Origin: 40CM-2-70-7 sp035631315
GTDB taxonomy: Bacteria > Gemmatimonadota > Gemmatimonadetes > Gemmatimonadales > GWC2-71-9
DNA: 64,000 nucleotides
Assembly: GCA_035631315.1 (NCBI GenBank)
Contig: DASQIZ010000115.1
Location: 1 to 64,000, forward strand
Direction of reading: 5' to 3'
Under the pieces are notes generated by a model, which was not told where the DNA came from, did no database searches, and saw only the letters and a list, made by a program, of their open reading frames with translations. The position numbers were made by a program, and so were the translations under genes. Below are positions 33,994 through 42,385 of this stretch, piece after piece (position 1 is the stretch's first letter; each line of letters begins with the position of its first letter).

Positions 33994-34704
33994 CTAGCGT
34001 GCGTTCAGCCTCTCGACGCTGTCCGCCAGCGCCGTCGCGGCCGGTCCGATGCCGGCCGAGGACAGAATTGCCCTCAACTGCAGCAGGGCGCCACTCCCGT
34101 CTCCCAGCCTCAAGAGCGCCTTCGCGAGGTAGTACCGGGCTTCGGGAGTGTACGGCGACTCCCCGAGCTGGACCACCTCGCGCAGAGCGTCACGAGCCGC
34201 CCGAGGGTGCTCACGCATCAACTCCGCAGCGCCCAGGAAAAACAGGGCGGGTGCCGAGTCAGCGCCGGCGGAGAGGACGCGATTCAGCCCATCCGAAGCA
34301 CGCGCATAGTCATGGACGACGTAGGCGGACATCGCCGCGGTGAAGATGGAGTCGGGGGTCGAGGACGCCGTCCGCACGGGCACGCCGAGGTACACCGGCG
34401 GCACCCGCACACTGCCGAGTCTGGTCAGCGGAGCGGGTGCACGGAGCACTACAAGGCTGGCGATGCCCGCCGCAGCCGCCAAACCGATCCCGGCAGCCCA
34501 ATACCAAGAGCCCCGCCGGGAGCGGGGGTTCGAGAGCGCCGCCCGAATGGCCAGGCCGAGTGAGACCTCGTGCTGGCACTCGGCGCACGTGATCAGGTGC
34601 CCCTCGAATGTCACGATCTCATCGGGGTTCATGCGCCCCGCGACGTAACGCTCGACCAGTCCCCGGTCCGAAGCGGTCTCATGGGTCAGCGACCCAGTGC
34701 TCAC
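33994..34704 (-). CDS. membrane anti-sigma factor, zinc-finger with TPR-like periplasmic part
   Basis: 236 aa from GTG 34704, whose GTGA overlaps the sigma gene's stop. A zf-HC2 type zinc finger lies near the start (FEGHLITCAECQHEV, with H-x3-C-x2-C), followed by one transmembrane helix (about 80-100, GIGLAAAAGIASLVVL) and an extracytoplasmic helical-repeat region (ALFFLGAAELMREHPRAARDALREVV, ARYYLAKALLRLGDGSGALLQL). It should hold the ECF sigma factor inactive at the membrane. The outward helical repeats may read a signal or bind the TPR-CHAT protein encoded next. Confidence 0.85.
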   Translation of the reverse strand: MSTGSLTHETASDRGLVERYVAGRMNPDEIVTFEGHLITCAECQHEVSLGLAIRAALSNPRSRRGSWYWAAGIGLAAAAGIASLVVLRAPAPLTRLGSVRVPPVYLGVPVRTASSTPDSIFTAAMSAYVVHDYARASDGLNRVLSAGADSAPALFFLGAAELMREHPRAARDALREVVQLGESPYTPEARYYLAKALLRLGDGSGALLQLRAILSSAGIGPAATALADSVERLNAR

Positions 34705-35273
34705 GATCGTGGCTCCTCCGAGGTTCTGTCGCTCGACCCAATCCGCTCGTGACGTCCGGTCAAGGTGTTGCGGAGACGCTCCAGCGCTCGAGACTTGCGC
34801 TTCCGAATTCGGTCGGAGGGCTCTCCCAGGCGCTTGGCAACCTCCGCCGGTGTGAGGCCCTCGAAATAGCAAAGCCGCAGCAGTTCCCGGTCCGTCGATG
34901 GAAGCTGTGCGAGCGCGGTGCGAATTGTTAACCGGTCGCCTGCCTGTACGAGGGCGTCGAGCGCGCTGGCTTCCATCGCAGGAAGCAGGACTTGACTGTC
35001 GCTGTCGAGAGAAACCATACGGCGTTGGGCGCGCTGGAAGTCTACGATGACGTGACGCGCGATCCCGGCCACGAACGCCGGGATTTTCGCTGGATCCGAG
35101 GGCTGGCCCTTGCCGAGGGCGACGACGGCCCGTGCGAGGCTCTCTTGGACGACCTCATCGGCCACGTCGGCTGACCCCAGCGCCCGTAGAGCAATGAGAC
35201 GTAACCCCGGACGCAGGGCTTCGAGGTCCGCGGTGGAGTGAGGCTCGGGAGTGGGAGCGGCTTCTGTCGCCAC
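34701..35273 (-). CDS. ECF RNA polymerase sigma factor
   Basis: 190 aa if started at GTG 35273, which leaves 14 residues before region 2; a longer in-frame start at 35447 would run into the divergent gene at 35435. Region 2: LRLIALRALGSADVADEVVQESLARAVVAL with DFQRAQRR; region 4: LAQLPSTDRELLRLCYFEGLTPAEVAKRLGEPSDRIRKRKSRALERLRNTL, a clear HTH. First gene of a three-gene operon with anti-sigma and CHAT genes, all joined by overlap or short spacing. Likely autoregulated; no promoter could be assigned. Confidence 0.85.
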   Translation of the reverse strand: MATEAAPTPEPHSTADLEALRPGLRLIALRALGSADVADEVVQESLARAVVALGKGQPSDPAKIPAFVAGIARHVIVDFQRAQRRMVSLDSDSQVLLPAMEASALDALVQAGDRLTIRTALAQLPSTDRELLRLCYFEGLTPAEVAKRLGEPSDRIRKRKSRALERLRNTLTGRHERIGSSDRTSEEPRS

Positions 35274-35434
35274 AGTGGCCCTAGGGCGTTGCGCGGCATA
35301 AACATCCAGGCACTCTGTGATTTCGGCAAGGCGGGTGAGACGCCATCGGCGTCGGTACGGTTGGACCAGGTCACGATTTCGAGAGTCTCCCGACTCTACT
35401 GAAGCTGCCAACTGTCGAAACCGAGGACGTACCC

Positions 35435-35797
35435 GTGCTACTCCCAAGGCTCGCGCGTCTTGTCATGGCGATGTCCCTAGTCGCCTGCCGGAATCCCACG
35501 AATCCCGGCCAGGGTGGCTCGACTGGCTACTCCGGAAGTTGGGGAAGCTTCGTCTACAGTGGGTCCTGTCATCTTGGGTCGTTCGTGGTCTCTGCGTCTG
35601 GGAACTTTGGTGCCGGGCCTCCCCCTGATTGCTCGCCGACCGCTCCGTGGATTGTGACCGGCAACATCGGAAGCGATGGGACGGTTCACGGCACGATTGC
35701 CATCCCACACGATTCGAGGGTTCTAGACGGGACCTGCCCCACCACGAGTTTCTGCTCCGGCACAGCCGGCGGACTCGTGTTCTCCATGACACGATAG
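35435..35797 (+). CDS. small predicted lipoprotein
   Basis: 120 aa from GTG 35435. Lipobox LVAC places the lipidated Cys near residue 18. The mature part is Gly/Ser-rich with many aromatic residues (GGSTGYSGSWGSFVYSGSCHLGSF) and four further cysteines, likely disulfide-bonded. No family recognised. First of three small lipoprotein genes divergent from the ECF sigma operon and less GC-rich than surrounding genes; it may be a target of that sigma factor. Confidence 0.6.
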   Translation: MLLPRLARLVMAMSLVACRNPTNPGQGGSTGYSGSWGSFVYSGSCHLGSFVVSASGNFGAGPPPDCSPTAPWIVTGNIGSDGTVHGTIAIPHDSRVLDGTCPTTSFCSGTAGGLVFSMTR

Positions 35798-35807
35798 CGA
35801 TTGGAGT

Positions 35808-36464
35808 ATGGCACCCATGGACCGCGGGCGATCCCTGCAGATCACGGCATGTACTCTCGCCCTCTTGAACGCCTGCAGCGCGGTGTCCTCCGAACCTCGC
35901 CACGGTGAGGCAACACATCTAGAGTTTGTTGTACAGCCAGGGACAACCATCTCTGGTGCCGACTCACTTACTCCTACCGTCGAGGTTGCCGTACTCGATG
36001 CTGGAGGAGCGACCGTCACTTCTGCAAGTGACACCATCTCCCTCGAGGTAGGTGATTCTCCTAATGGTGGGTACCTCTCGGGACGCACCGCAATTGCTGC
36101 GGCACGTGGTATTGCCCGCTTCCCTCGTGTCATCATGAACGGTTTGGGGGGATTTGGGTACACTCTTCGCGCACGGTCTCCAGGGCTGGTGGGGGCCGAG
36201 AGCGTACCCTTCAACGTCGTCTCGTTGCGCATTGTACCGGCTCAGTGGTTGGTCCGAGCAGGCAACTCCTTCCAATTTCGAGCGATGGTGCTTGGCACCT
36301 CCGATACCACCGTCGCTTGGTCAACAAACGCTGGAACGGTGGATTCAACGGGGTACTATCGTGCCCCCTCACTCCTGACAACGGACGTGCTCATAGGGGC
36401 GTTCAGCGTGCCCTACCCTCACGCTAGAGCGGTCGCAACGGCTGGATGTGGCTGCGTACCCTAA
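35808..36464 (+). CDS. predicted lipoprotein with Ig-like (BIG2-like) domains
   Basis: 218 aa. The lipobox LLNAC puts the lipidated Cys near residue 23. Two Ig-like stretches can be read: HLEFVVQPGTTISGADSLTPTVEVAVLDAGGATVTSASDTISLEV (about 37-81) and LRIVPAQWLVRAGNSFQFRAMVLGTSDTTVAWSTNAGTVDSTGYYRAP (about 143-190), the latter typical of BIG2 surface modules. Ten bases after the previous gene. ATG 35817 is an alternative start. Confidence 0.65.
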   Translation: MAPMDRGRSLQITACTLALLNACSAVSSEPRHGEATHLEFVVQPGTTISGADSLTPTVEVAVLDAGGATVTSASDTISLEVGDSPNGGYLSGRTAIAAARGIARFPRVIMNGLGGFGYTLRARSPGLVGAESVPFNVVSLRIVPAQWLVRAGNSFQFRAMVLGTSDTTVAWSTNAGTVDSTGYYRAPSLLTTDVLIGAFSVPYPHARAVATAGCGCVP

Positions 36465-36609
36465 CCCTGCGTGCAAGGGAGGCGTCCGCGAATGCGCTTG
36501 CTCCTTGTCACGAACTACTCCCGTCATCGACAACCAAGACAGAACCTTGGCTTGGGCACATCACGTTCAAGCACAGCCGTTCGGGACTCGACCAGAAAAA
36601 GGAGGAGGG

Positions 36610-37011
36610 ATGAGCCGTCGAGGAGCGCTCGTCTTGCTTGCAGTCACTTTGTGCACCTCGTCGTGTAGCAGCCTCACCAACTGTGACAAGAGCTACTGCG
36701 GCACGATTACCCTCGTTCACACCTCCCTTTCTTGGAGTGCGGCGGGCTTCGGTTACAACTACAGCGGCTCCGTCGACTTGGGATTCAATCCTGCGCCTCC
36801 AGCCAACCTGGCCATCGGTGTCCAACTGAACGGCGCATCGATCGACGGTTCTGCAGTAACCTCGGGGTCGACCAGCTTGCACATTCCTGTCTCAGGCAGC
36901 TCCGTTGCTTGCCAGTTGACCAACCCTTCGACGTACACGGTCATCGACACAAATCGACCGAGCCCGGTCCTTGCCTTCCTGACGTTCGACTGGCAGACAT
37001 CAGGATGCTAA
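36610..37011 (+). CDS. small predicted lipoprotein
   Basis: 133 aa from ATG 36610, which has a perfect AGGAGG site; the ORF upstream of it lacks a signal. Lipobox TSSC gives a lipidated Cys near residue 19. The mature part holds a CDKSYC pair and a beta-rich Ser/Gly/Thr region ending in ...TSGC. Third of the small lipoprotein group, with no recognised family. The 145 bp between it and the previous gene holds no other feature. Confidence 0.6.
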   Translation: MSRRGALVLLAVTLCTSSCSSLTNCDKSYCGTITLVHTSLSWSAAGFGYNYSGSVDLGFNPAPPANLAIGVQLNGASIDGSAVTSGSTSLHIPVSGSSVACQLTNPSTYTVIDTNRPSPVLAFLTFDWQTSGC

Positions 37012-37110
37012 AGACGAGACTCCATGATTTTCGGTGACGGCCAGCGAGGTGCTCGATGGGGCTCTCAGCTCGTGCAACGGTGAGACAATCGGCATAGCTA
37101 GATTTGCAGC

Positions 37111-38106
37111 ATGGCTGGAGCAATACAAGCGGTCGGGCTCTCCAAATCCTTCCAAGTCAAAGTCCGCGACTCCGGCCTGAGTGGTGCCCTTCGCGCTCTT
37201 TTTCGCCCCAAGTACCGGGATGTACACGCCGTCCGCGACGTCGGGTTTTCGATCGAGCAGGGGGAAATCGTGGCGTTTCTGGGGCCGAATGGCGCCGGTA
37301 AGACCACCACCCTGAAGATGCTGTCAGGACTGCTCTATCCGACCAAGGGGAAGGTCCGGGTCGTGGGCTTCGACCCGTGGACCGGCGGCTCCGAGTTCAA
37401 GAGACGGATCACGCTGGTGCTGGGCCAGCGGCAACAGCTCGTGTGGGACCTGCCACCGATCGAAACCTTCGTTCTGAACCGCGCCATCTACGACATCGCG
37501 GATGCCGACTACAAGGAACGCCTCGACGAGCTCACCACGCTCCTCGACCTCGGCGCCATCCTCGACAAGCCCGTGCGCCAGCTGTCGCTCGGCGAGCGGA
37601 TGAAGTGCGAGCTTGCCGCGGCGCTGCTGCACCGGCCGTCCGTGCTTTTTCTGGATGAGCCGACGCTCGGACTCGACGTCACCGCCCAGGAGGCGATCAG
37701 GCGCTTTCTTCTCGCGTACCGGGACCGCCACGGGGCCACGATTCTGCTCACGTCCCACTACATGCAGGACGTCACGGCGCTCGCGTCGCGCGTACTGATG
37801 ATCAACCGCGGCCGGCTCCTCTACGATGGCGAGCTCGATGCGCTCGTCGCCCGGATCGCGCAGGCCAAGAGACTCGAAGTCGTGTTGCAGCGTGAGGTCG
37901 GCGAGGACGTGCTCCGTCGCTTCGGCGAGGTCAAGGAGCACCGGTTCCCCAACGCCGTACTCGAGACTCCCCGGGAGCATGCCGCGGCTACCAGCGCGCG
38001 GCTCCTCGCGGAACTCCCGGTGGCCGATATCTCGATCACGGATCCGCCGATTGAAGAGGTGATCCAGCAGGCGTTTGCGCTCGGCGCGGAGGATGGCGAG
38101 TCGTGA
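37111..38106 (+). CDS. ABC-2 type exporter ATP-binding protein
   Basis: 331 aa. Walker A GPNGAGKTTT (about 58-67), a non-standard signature LSLGERMKCELA (LSLGE in place of LSGGQ), Walker B VLFLDEPTLGLD and LTSHYMQD are present, and QRQQLVWDLPPIETFVLNRAIYDI is typical of ATPases that partner with ABC2_membrane_6 permeases. A C-terminal regulatory extension (about 240-331) follows. Energises export by the two permeases encoded directly downstream; its stop overlaps the first permease start (GTGA). Confidence 0.9.
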   Translation: MAGAIQAVGLSKSFQVKVRDSGLSGALRALFRPKYRDVHAVRDVGFSIEQGEIVAFLGPNGAGKTTTLKMLSGLLYPTKGKVRVVGFDPWTGGSEFKRRITLVLGQRQQLVWDLPPIETFVLNRAIYDIADADYKERLDELTTLLDLGAILDKPVRQLSLGERMKCELAAALLHRPSVLFLDEPTLGLDVTAQEAIRRFLLAYRDRHGATILLTSHYMQDVTALASRVLMINRGRLLYDGELDALVARIAQAKRLEVVLQREVGEDVLRRFGEVKEHRFPNAVLETPREHAAATSARLLAELPVADISITDPPIEEVIQQAFALGAEDGES

Positions 38107-38915
38107 CCGCAGGGGTGCGCATCTGGGCTCGGCGCTACAGCGCCCTGATGCGGAACGCCTGGATGGTCGACCTCCAGTACCGGGCGTCCATCGTCCTCTG
38201 GATCATGTGGGGCGTGATGGAGCCCGCGATCGCCCTCGGCATCTGGTGGTCGATTGCCGGGCAGGGCGCCGTGGGTGGGTACACCCGTACCGACTTCGCG
38301 CGGTACTTCTTCGCGCTCACCCTGATCAACCAGCTCACGATCGCCTGGGACTCCTGGTACCTGGATCGTTGGATCCGCGAAGGGGACCTGAACTTCAAGT
38401 TGCCGCGCCCCGTGCATCCAGTGCATGAGGCGATCGCGGACAACATCGCCTACAAAGCGCGCAGTGCCACGGTGCTCCTGGTGATCTGGACGGTCGTGTC
38501 GCTGGTCTGGCCGGTGGTGCGTCTGCCCTTCGATCTGAAGACCATCGCGATCACTGCCGCCGCGGTGATTCTCGCGGCGATGCTCCGGTTTCTGATCAGC
38601 TTCACCACGGGGCTGCTGGCGTTCTGGACCACGCGGGCCACATCGATCATGGAGCTGCACGCCGGGATCTCGTTGTTTCTTGCGGGCCGCATCGCACCCC
38701 TCTCGCTCCTGCCTCCGGTGGTCGCCGGCATCGCGAGCTGGCTCTGGTTCCCCTACATGCTCGCCTTTCCAGTGGACGTGCTGACCAAGGCCACGACGGG
38801 ACATGCCATTCTGCTGGGTTTCCGGGGCCAGGTGATCTGGATTGCGATCTGGCTGGTCCTGTGCCGCACGGCCTGGAAAGCGGGGATCAAGCGCTATGGA
38901 GCCGCGGGCGGATGA
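38103..38915 (+). CDS. ABC-2 family permease (ABC2_membrane_6), first
   Basis: 270 aa from GTG 38103. About six hydrophobic helices, with RNAWMVDLQYRASIVLWIMWGVMEPAIALGIWW near the start and WYLDRWIREGDLNFKLPRPVHPVHEAIADNI in a cytoplasmic loop; the GDLNFKLPRPV motif is characteristic of this permease family (compare GNLDLVLSRPV in its partner). Overlaps the next gene by ATGA. Homologues export drugs or viologens. Confidence 0.87.
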   Translation: MTAGVRIWARRYSALMRNAWMVDLQYRASIVLWIMWGVMEPAIALGIWWSIAGQGAVGGYTRTDFARYFFALTLINQLTIAWDSWYLDRWIREGDLNFKLPRPVHPVHEAIADNIAYKARSATVLLVIWTVVSLVWPVVRLPFDLKTIAITAAAVILAAMLRFLISFTTGLLAFWTTRATSIMELHAGISLFLAGRIAPLSLLPPVVAGIASWLWFPYMLAFPVDVLTKATTGHAILLGFRGQVIWIAIWLVLCRTAWKAGIKRYGAAGG

Positions 38916-39688
38916 GAGTCCTCGGCGCCCTCTGGAAGCTCAACGCGGCCGAAGAGCTGCAGTACCGGGCGAACTTCGTCGCGTCATTCGCGAGCACCTG
39001 TTTCTACCTGCTCACGGCCCTGCTCACGTTGTCGCTCTTCTTCCGGCACGCGACCAGCCTGGGTGGATGGGACTTCTGGGAGGTCGTGGTGCTCCTGGGG
39101 GTGTTCAACGCGCTCTCAGGATTGGTCGAGGCCATTCTCCGTCCCGGCATCGGTGACCTCGCCGCCCAGGTTCGCTCCGGCAATCTCGATCTCGTTCTCT
39201 CCCGGCCAGTGGACGCGCAGGTATTCGTCACGTTCCGTCACATCGACATCTGGCGTCTGGCCGACATTCTGCTGGGACTCGGTGTTTCGACCTATGCCCT
39301 CGAGCACCTCGGCCATTTCCCGAACGCGATCCAGATCTTCGCCTTCTTCGTGACCCTCGTCGCGGCGGCGCTCGTGGTCTATGCGATCTGGGTGACCCTG
39401 ATGAGTCTCGCGTTCTGGTTCGTCTCGGTGGAGAACATCGCGACGCTGTTCGATGCGGTGTTTGAGGGGGCGCGGTACCCGGTGTCGGCCTACCCGACCG
39501 CCCTCCGGTTCCTGTTCTTCTACTTGCTGCCAGTTGCGTGGACCACGACCATCCCCGCCTCGGCGCTCACGGGCCGGCTGAGTCTCCCCACGGCGCTGGC
39601 TTCAGCGGGAGTAGGGCTTGGGGCGCTGGTGTTTTCGAGGCTCCTGTGGAGGGCGGCGATTCGGCGGTATACTGGTGCCAGTTCCTAG
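38912..39688 (+). CDS. ABC-2 family permease (ABC2_membrane_6), second
   Basis: 258 aa from ATG 38912, overlapping the upstream stop; the longer ORF start at 38861 is inside the preceding gene. Six predicted helices, the family loop VRSGNLDLVLSRPVDAQVFV (about 88-107), and LSLPTALASAGVGLGALVFSRLLWRAAIRRY at the end. Forms the membrane part of the exporter with the preceding protein. Confidence 0.87.
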   Translation: MRVLGALWKLNAAEELQYRANFVASFASTCFYLLTALLTLSLFFRHATSLGGWDFWEVVVLLGVFNALSGLVEAILRPGIGDLAAQVRSGNLDLVLSRPVDAQVFVTFRHIDIWRLADILLGLGVSTYALEHLGHFPNAIQIFAFFVTLVAAALVVYAIWVTLMSLAFWFVSVENIATLFDAVFEGARYPVSAYPTALRFLFFYLLPVAWTTTIPASALTGRLSLPTALASAGVGLGALVFSRLLWRAAIRRYTGASS

Positions 39689-39707
39689 CCCCCTACCGGA
39701 GCCCTCG

Positions 39708-40142
39708 ATGCGTCGATCGCTGATCGTGACCGCCCTCTGCCTCCTCGCCGGGCGGTCAGTTTTTGCCCAGGACCGGCACTACATCGCTCCAGCGCGTGAC
39801 ACGGCCACGCTGCCGTTCAGTGGCGCGGTGCAGGTCGGGGGCACGCTCTACATCAGCGGTACGATCGGCCTCCTCCCCGGCCGCAAGGTGCCCGACACCC
39901 CAGCCGCCGAGGCACGTCTGGCGCTCGACGCCGTGAAGAAGACGCTGGCGGATGCAGGCATGACGATGGACGACCTGGTTTCGGTGCAGGTCTTTTGTTC
40001 CGACCTCTCGACCTACGCCGAGTTCAACAAGGTGTACCGGACGTACTTCACGAAGGAGTTTCCGTCGCGCGCGTTCATTGGTGTCGCCCATCTCCTCTTC
40101 GACGCACGGTTTGAAGTCCAGGCCGTAGCAGTGAAGCGGTAG
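39708..40142 (+). CDS. RidA-family protein with a signal peptide
   Basis: 144 aa from ATG 39708. A signal peptide of about 21 residues ends VFAQ; the mature protein is a full RidA/YjgF/UK114 domain: TLPFSGAVQVGGTLYISGTIGLLPG, AEARLALDAVKKTLADAGMTMDDLVSVQVFCSDLSTYAEFNKVYRTYF, SRAFIGVAHLLFDARFEVQAVAVKR. The conserved Arg that binds the substrate carboxylate is the one in SRAFIGV. RidA enzymes deaminate reactive enamines in the cytoplasm; this copy appears exported, so its role is likely different. Confidence 0.87.
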   Translation: MRRSLIVTALCLLAGRSVFAQDRHYIAPARDTATLPFSGAVQVGGTLYISGTIGLLPGRKVPDTPAAEARLALDAVKKTLADAGMTMDDLVSVQVFCSDLSTYAEFNKVYRTYFTKEFPSRAFIGVAHLLFDARFEVQAVAVKR

Positions 40143-40146
40143 CGCC

Positions 40147-40413
40147 ATGTTCGTACTCGGCACTATCCTCGACGAAGCAGGGCAGGTCTGCTGCAAGGAC
40201 GCCAAAGTGTCCCTCGAGACCGTCGAGCGGAACGGTCGCACCGAGTGGTACGCGACCGTGTCGGCGAGTGTGGGCACACCGATGATGGCGGGGCAGAAGT
40301 ACCGGCTGGTGCTCAACGACGGCCGCTCGGGCGAGTGCATGGTCCGCCGCAATACGTCGGCGAGCCTCGAAGAGCGTGCGATTTCCGTTTGGGGGATGGG
40401 GACGCTTCACTAA
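40147..40413 (+). CDS. small hypothetical protein
   Basis: 88 aa, starting 4 bp after the RidA gene. A soluble beta-rich protein with a CC pair (GQVCCKDAKVSLETVERNG) and a third Cys later; no signal peptide and no recognised family. It may be cotranscribed with the RidA gene. Its TAA stop (40411-40413) lies inside a perfect palindrome that also gives the stop of the convergent gene. Confidence 0.5.
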   Translation: MFVLGTILDEAGQVCCKDAKVSLETVERNGRTEWYATVSASVGTPMMAGQKYRLVLNDGRSGECMVRRNTSASLEERAISVWGMGTLH

Positions 40414-40438
40414 CCCCGGGGCATGGCCCCGGGGTTAG
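40410..40438. repeat. palindromic element, copy G, shared stop codons
   Basis: 13-bp perfect arms: CTAACCCCGGGGC (40410-40422) and its complement (40426-40438), loop ATG. The TAA at 40411-40413 is the stop of the plus-strand gene and the TTA at 40435-40437 is the stop of the minus-strand gene. It is well placed to act as a bidirectional terminator. Confidence 0.85.
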
Positions 40439-40767
40439 TGCTGCCAGACTCCGTAACCGTCGGCCCGGAGCTGCTTGGCGAGTATCCGTTCCATTCTCTC
40501 CGCTTCCTTCCGCGGCATTGGATTCACCCCTTCGTACAGGTCGGGTCGGAGCTTCACGCCGTACTTCCGCACGTACGTGTTGTCCCACACGCCGTACTTG
40601 TGCCGCTCGAAGCGGATCTCGGGCGTGAGTCCGGTCATGCCGACGTAGAGCAGGGGCTTTTCCGAGTCCCGGTTCGGATTGGCCCGCCGGAACTTGATGT
40701 GCTTCCAGGCCTCCGGCGCGAGCTCGATCACGTAGACGTGGTGTGTTCTCGCAGGCTTCCGCGGCAT
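40435..40767 (-). CDS. small GIY-YIG-like protein
   Basis: 110 aa from the ATG at 40767; the ORF upstream to 41088 is a shadow of the adjacent gene. HHVYVIELAPEAW followed by KPLLYVGMTGLTPEIRFERHKYG matches the GIY-YIG nuclease core (paired strands, then YVG-x-T and an Arg helix). The first motif is VYVIEL rather than GIY, and the later catalytic Glu could be one of those in EAERMERI. Such stand-alone domains are often of unknown function. Its stop is part of palindrome G. Confidence 0.65.
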   Translation of the reverse strand: MPRKPARTHHVYVIELAPEAWKHIKFRRANPNRDSEKPLLYVGMTGLTPEIRFERHKYGVWDNTYVRKYGVKLRPDLYEGVNPMPRKEAERMERILAKQLRADGYGVWQH

Positions 40768-40811
40768 CGGGACAAGATAGAGTGCCGCCGCCTCCGGACG
40801 CACAACGCCTG

Positions 40812-41351
40812 CTAGCGAAGCGAGAACGACACTCCCAGGAGTAGCCGGCCGCCTGCTCCGGACGTGATGACCGGCTGAACAGCCGCGTTCAGGTCGACCT
40901 TCTTCCACCGCTCCTCTGGCTGGGTCACTTGGCTGATGTCGCCCACCAGCCACGCCACGAGGCTGCCGCCCGCCAGTCCGCCAAGGAGACCACCCAGCAC
41001 GCCCTTGGGGCGGGCATTGGCTCCCCAACCGGTCGCTCCGTAGACCGCTCCTCCGGCGGCTCCAACCAGGGTCGCGGCCTCCGCCCATCCCTCGTGCGTC
41101 GTGACCATCTCAATGCCCAAACTCCGTTCGAACTTCTGGACATCGGACCGCAGAATGTGGGCCTCGGGCGTCGAGTCGTCAGGTTGCACGGTGACGGTCG
41201 AGGAGTCGAGTGCCGTCAGCCGTCCCTGGTAGTGGAAGCCGAGCACCGTCGTGACGCGCACACGGGCGCCGATCGGCACCTGCGCCCCGCCGCGCGTTGC
41301 CGTCAGCCCGCCCATGATCAAGGCGGCGAAGGCGATCGTCGTGGTCTTCAC
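40812..41351 (-). CDS. exported protein with glycine-zipper segment
   Basis: 179 aa from GTG 41351, which overlaps the end of the preceding gene. Signal peptide ends GGAQ. The mature part starts with a small barrel-like region (ARVRVTTVLGFHYQGRLTALDSSTVTVQP), reminiscent of an LSm/SH3-like fold, then a Gly/Ala-rich zipper (LVGAAGGAVYGATGWG...GVLGGLLGGLAGGSLVAWLV) that probably inserts in a membrane. It ends GRLLLGVSFSLR, a terminal strand typical of outer-membrane proteins but with Arg last. Function unknown. Confidence 0.65.
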   Translation of the reverse strand: MKTTTIAFAALIMGGLTATRGGAQVPIGARVRVTTVLGFHYQGRLTALDSSTVTVQPDDSTPEAHILRSDVQKFERSLGIEMVTTHEGWAEAATLVGAAGGAVYGATGWGANARPKGVLGGLLGGLAGGSLVAWLVGDISQVTQPEERWKKVDLNAAVQPVITSGAGGRLLLGVSFSLR

Positions 41352-42385
41352 CGTACCCCCGCGATGGTGATGGGAGTCGGGCGGTTCTGATCCGCCATGA
41401 GAAAGCCGGACAGATCCCGCAGATACGTCGAATCGTTGCGATCGAGCGCCGGCCACTGCTCGGGGTGATCGGGCGCGAAGAGTCCACCCAGGATCCCCAT
41501 TAGCCCGGTCAGCGTGGAATCGGTCGGATTGTCATAGACCGCCACGACGCGATACCGGCGCCCGGCTTCGAGATGCGGTCCCATGCCCCAGATCCCGAAC
41601 AGCCTGCGCGAAACGTTGGGGAGCTTCCCGTCCGGGGCGTGGTCGACGCCCACGTTCGCGATCACCCGGCCGGTGGCCGAGTCCTCGAGCCGGACCGAAG
41701 CGCCCCACGGGTGAAGGTGGGCCCCGGCTGCCAGGAGATGGCCGCTCACGGGGAACGAGAACACGCAGGTTTTCACCACGCCGCCCGGGGGTGCCGGGTA
41801 GGTGTTGTCGTCCCCCGCGTGATAGTTCACGTCGACCCAGAACGGCACGACGAGCTGAGGCGCGGGCTGTTCGTTCCGCGGCGTCCAGGTGAACGCGATC
41901 CGCAGGGTCACGCCTGTGAGGTCGGTGCCGGTCTCGTTGTGCCACATGAAGTAGAAACCGATGTGATCTCCCCCGCGTACCGGGACGGCGATCCCCACCG
42001 GCAGGGAGACATCCCCTGTTTCTTCGCCGCCACCAAACACCCGGTCGACGATGGGATAGACCAGATCCCGGCGGTCGAAATCGACCAGCGCGAAGTGATG
42101 GAGCAGGCTCGAGGGCAGCGGGTGCCCCTGGGCGTCCGTCACCCGCACGTGATAGGCGCGGAGCCACGTGTTTGCGGGCCAGACGAAGCGCGGCGAGTGG
42201 TCCTCCATCTCCTGCATGTCCATCATCGGCATGTCGGGTTCGGTCGCCAGGTCGTATGGCCCGAGCGTCAGGACCAGCTGGCGCCGGGACGAGTCGACGC
42301 TCATCGCGAAGCGGGCGGGCTGCGTCGGACGGCCGGGCCGTTCGGGTGCGAGGGCCACGCCGAGCGCAACGAGCAGGGTGATCAT
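41348..42385 (-). CDS. exported His/Met-rich protein, possibly copper-binding (PHM-like)
   Basis: 345 aa. A short signal peptide (about 1-14). A Met/Asp/His-rich stretch PDMPMMDMQEMEDH (about 50-63) and later pairs HH, WHN, and GAHLHPWG (about 225) could hold metal. The two beta-rich halves and the HLHPWG turn recall copper type II ascorbate-dependent monooxygenases (PHM), but no firm family match can be claimed. Overlaps the gene downstream (41351) and the small membrane protein gene upstream by ATGA, so the three form one operon. Confidence 0.6.
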   Translation of the reverse strand: MITLLVALGVALAPERPGRPTQPARFAMSVDSSRRQLVLTLGPYDLATEPDMPMMDMQEMEDHSPRFVWPANTWLRAYHVRVTDAQGHPLPSSLLHHFALVDFDRRDLVYPIVDRVFGGGEETGDVSLPVGIAVPVRGGDHIGFYFMWHNETGTDLTGVTLRIAFTWTPRNEQPAPQLVVPFWVDVNYHAGDDNTYPAPPGGVVKTCVFSFPVSGHLLAAGAHLHPWGASVRLEDSATGRVIANVGVDHAPDGKLPNVSRRLFGIWGMGPHLEAGRRYRVVAVYDNPTDSTLTGLMGILGGLFAPDHPEQWPALDRNDSTYLRDLSGFLMADQNRPTPITIAGVR

